Shown here: positions 61,776 through 64,000 of the stretch, one piece after another | Position numbering within the stretch: position 1 is the stretch's first letter | Layout: the number at the start of each line of letters is the position of its first letter | Source of the DNA: Papilionanthe hookeriana x Papilionanthe teres | Taxonomy: Eukaryota > Streptophyta > Magnoliopsida > Asparagales > Orchidaceae | Length of the DNA stretch: 64,000 nucleotides | Reading direction: 5' to 3' | Assembly: GCA_022702705.1 (NCBI GenBank) | Contig: CM040428.1 | Span: forward strand, 93,306,287 to 93,370,286 | Made by a program: the position numbers and the translations under genes | The notes under the pieces: generated by a model | What the model was told of the DNA's origin: nothing | Databases searched by the model: none | The model's input: the letters and a program-made list of their open reading frames with translations, nothing else

Positions 61776-63369
61776 AGTCCCTCTATCTCTCTCACTCATT
61801 CTCTTATTCTCTCTACCTTATTTCCGCTATCTCTCTTCTCTCTCTATTTCTCTCTCCATCTCTCTTCCTCTCTTGTTCCCTATCTCTTCAATCTCTCTCA
61901 CTTCCTCCCTCTCACTTTTTCCACTATTTATTTTCTATTGTTCTTTCTCCCTCTTCTATTTTTCTCTCTTTTATTACTCTCACGCATAGTCCTTTCTCTC
62001 TTTTTCTCTCCTAGTCCTCTCGCTTTTTCTCTCCCAGTCCCTCTCTTCATCTCTATATCACTCTCACTCTTAACATATCCCTCTATCCTTCTCATTCTCT
62101 ATTCTTTCTCTTTCTCCTAATTTGTCTTTTATTTTTCTCTCTTCACTCTCATACCTGTCACCCTTCCTCTCCAAATATCCTCAACTCTTTCTCCCCCTTT
62201 CTTACTTTCCTCCTTCCCTCTATATGTCTCCTTCTTTCTCTCTCCCCTCTCTCTTTCACGCCTTTCTCTCTCCCCTCTCTCTTTCACGCACTCTCACTCC
62301 CTCGCTCAACCTCTGCATCCCCCTCATTCTCTCTCTGTCTCTCAATGTCTCTCACTCATTCTCTTGCTCTCCTTTCCTCTGTCCCTCACACTAACCCTTA
62401 CATCTCCTACTCTCAGTTTTCCTACCCACCCTCCCATCTCTCGCTTTCCTCTCATTCATTCTCTTCTCTCCTCTTTTATCTCACTCTCTATTTCTCTCTA
62501 TCTACACTCTCTCTCACCAACTCTTCCTCTCGCTGCCTTTCTCGCACTCCTTCTCTCTTTCTCCCTCTCTCTATCACTTGATCTCTCTTTCCTGATCTCT
62601 CTAAGTTTTTATTTTGTTGCTCTTCTCTCCTTATCTTTCACACTTTTGCTTTATCTCCCCTAATTATTTCTCTCTCCCTGCCTCCCTTACCAACCATCTC
62701 TCCAAGTCCTTCCATATTATTTCTATCGATTTCTCTCCCTCTTGCACTCCATCATTTCCTACATCCCTTTCGCTCAACCTTATATCTTCTCTTACTTTCT
62801 CTCTTTCAATCTCTTCAAATCCCTTTCTTGCTTTTCCCCACTCTCTCTCTTTCCTCATCCATTTCTTATTACTATTTTTCTCTATCTCCTCTTTTTCTTG
62901 CTCTTATCTCTCTATCTTGCTCTTTTCTCTCTACCTCCCCCTCATCTTTATCTCACTATTTCTCACATTCTTTTCCATTCTCTCTCTCTCTTCCTCCCAC
63001 TTTCACACCCTCCCCCCTCTGCCTCCCCTTTCATCCACACAAAAGCTCTATTTCTTCCTATCTCTTGTTTCCTCTCTCACACACTCTCTCACTCTCTCTC
63101 CCCTTCTCATTCCCTCCCTCTCTCTCTTGAATTTCACTCTCACTTTTACTCTCTCTCCCTCACTCCCTCTCTCTCCAAACTCTTTTTTCTCTTAATTTCG
63201 CTCTCTCCTCTTGTCCTCTCTCTCCTTCCCTCTCTCCTCCCTCCATCTCTTCTCTATGTTTACTTGCGCCTTCTCTCTCACTCACTCTCACTCCCTCACA
63301 CACAGTCTCTCAATTGTTTTCACATCTTGCTCTCTCCCCTCAAATCCATTTCATCGATCCCTCCCTCTC
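61776..63369 (-). repeat. Pyrimidine-strand satellite block 13
   Basis: About 1.6 kb of CT-rich + strand. The right two thirds are copy 2 of segmental duplication C. It ends in an inverted module A arm. No gene is supported. Confidence 0.88.
62234..62289. repeat. 28 bp perfect tandem pair
   Basis: Two units of 28 bases end in CTCTCTCTTTCACGC at 62261 and 62289. They are identical apart from the edge base, so this is a recent duplication. Confidence 0.85.
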
Positions 63370-63560
63370 TCAAGAGGAGAGAGAGAGTAGTGAGATAGGC
63401 AGTGACGTAGAAAGAGAGGAAAGGAGGATTGAAAGAGGTAGGGATCAAGCAAAAAGATAGATATATGAAAGAAAATAAGAAATAATGAGATGTATTTGAG
63501 GGGAGAGAGCAAGATGTGAGAGCAACTAAGTGAGAGTCGGTGAGGGAGTGAGAGTGAGAG
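63283..63560. repeat. Inverted repeat of module A across a polarity switch
   Basis: The left arm (63283-63375) and right arm (about 63436-63560) are reverse complements over most of module A, matching the arrangement at 56885-57190. The left arm has lost about 35-40 bases between CATTTCAT and CGATCCC, so the hairpin is less symmetric than at 57004. Confidence 0.8.
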
Positions 63561-64000
63561 AGAGCAAGAATGAGTAAAAAGAGAGAAGAGGGGGTGATAG
63601 ATGAAAGAGAAACAAAGAGGATAGAGTGAGGGAAAGAGAGAGCATACAAATGATAAAGAGAGATGAATTGAAGATTGAAAGAGTGAGCAAGAGAGGGAGT
63701 GAACTAGAAAAAGAGAGATAGAGGGAGGGAGTGATAGGGATTGAAGGTAGAGCTAGAGGGTGAAAAAAAGAGAGAGTGAGAAAGAAATATAGAGAGAAGG
63801 GAGACTCAAGAAAGATAGAGAAAAAGTTTGGAAGTGAGAGGTAGAGAAAGGGAGATATAGAAGAGGATATCGAGAGATAGAGGGAGAAGAGAGATAGCGA
63901 GACAGAAGGCGAGAGAGAGAGGGAGGGAGGAAGAGACTAGGTGATAGTTGGAGAGAAAGAGTAAGTAAAGAGATAAGAGGGAGTGATAAAAGAGTGCAAG
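63370..64000 (+). repeat. Purine-strand satellite block 14 (runs off the window)
   Basis: GA-rich + strand homologous to 57005-57645. It contains the intact module reading GAGAGAGCATACAAATGATA (63632-63651), which serves as the empty-site comparison for the island insertion. No gene is supported. Confidence 0.9.

Larger units (their letters stand above)
62455..64000. repeat. Segmental duplication C, copy 2
   Basis: The partner of 56036-57645. It is cut by the window end and probably continues. Relative to copy 1 it lacks most of the long CT microsatellite and part of the left module A arm around 63350. Confidence 0.87.

Overview
This 64 kb window looks like eukaryotic nuclear heterochromatin. 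I find no protein-coding, tRNA or rRNA gene in it that I can support. About 56 kb (roughly 88% by block length) is a degenerate, strand-asymmetric purine/pyrimidine satellite. On the + strand it reads almost pure C/T in some blocks (about 18.9 kb) and almost pure G/A in others (about 37.5 kb). The only other DNA is a 7.6 kb island at 46337-53904. The island suggests a land plant, probably a flowering plant: it has very AT-rich intergenic DNA, a TTTAA microsatellite, and TTGGGC-rich low-complexity DNA of the kind common in plant intergenic regions and retroelement remains. I judged this by eye, so the organism call is tentative.

Layout by + strand polarity: CT 1-4626; GA 4627-17630; CT 17631-24928; GA 24929-26347; CT 26376-28060; GA 28061-42610; CT 42612-44230; GA 44231-46336; island 46337-53904; GA 53905-55070; CT 55071-57004; GA 57005-60623; CT 60624-60754; GA 60755-61775; CT 61776-63369; GA 63370-64000. 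That makes thirteen polarity switches.

The satellite is not a simple dinucleotide repeat. Recognisable modules of about 50 to several hundred bases recur in it, and the same modules appear in both polarities. The CT and GA blocks are therefore inverted copies of one family. Layered on this are segmental duplications (1-6047 with 20932-26349; about 30940-32470 with 38860-40440; 56036-57645 with 62455-64000), a roughly 0.5-0.7 kb tandem duplication (19372-20553), a recent 112 bp tandem duplication (3605-3832), and short microsatellites and minisatellites. Two switches (57004 and 63369) sit inside inverted repeats of one module, the first centred on a perfect palindrome.

The 7.6 kb island interrupts one satellite module, and the module resumes on the far side, so the island is an insertion into an older array. 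It has no recognisable transposon protein, no terminal repeats that I can see, and a mosaic interior: a hairpin, short tandem repeats, AT-rich DNA, a short CpG-rich patch and a TG-skewed tract. The many long stop-free frames rich in serine and leucine on the pyrimidine strand follow from composition and are not annotated as genes. The window contains no interacting set of genes. Its interest is the structure of the array.
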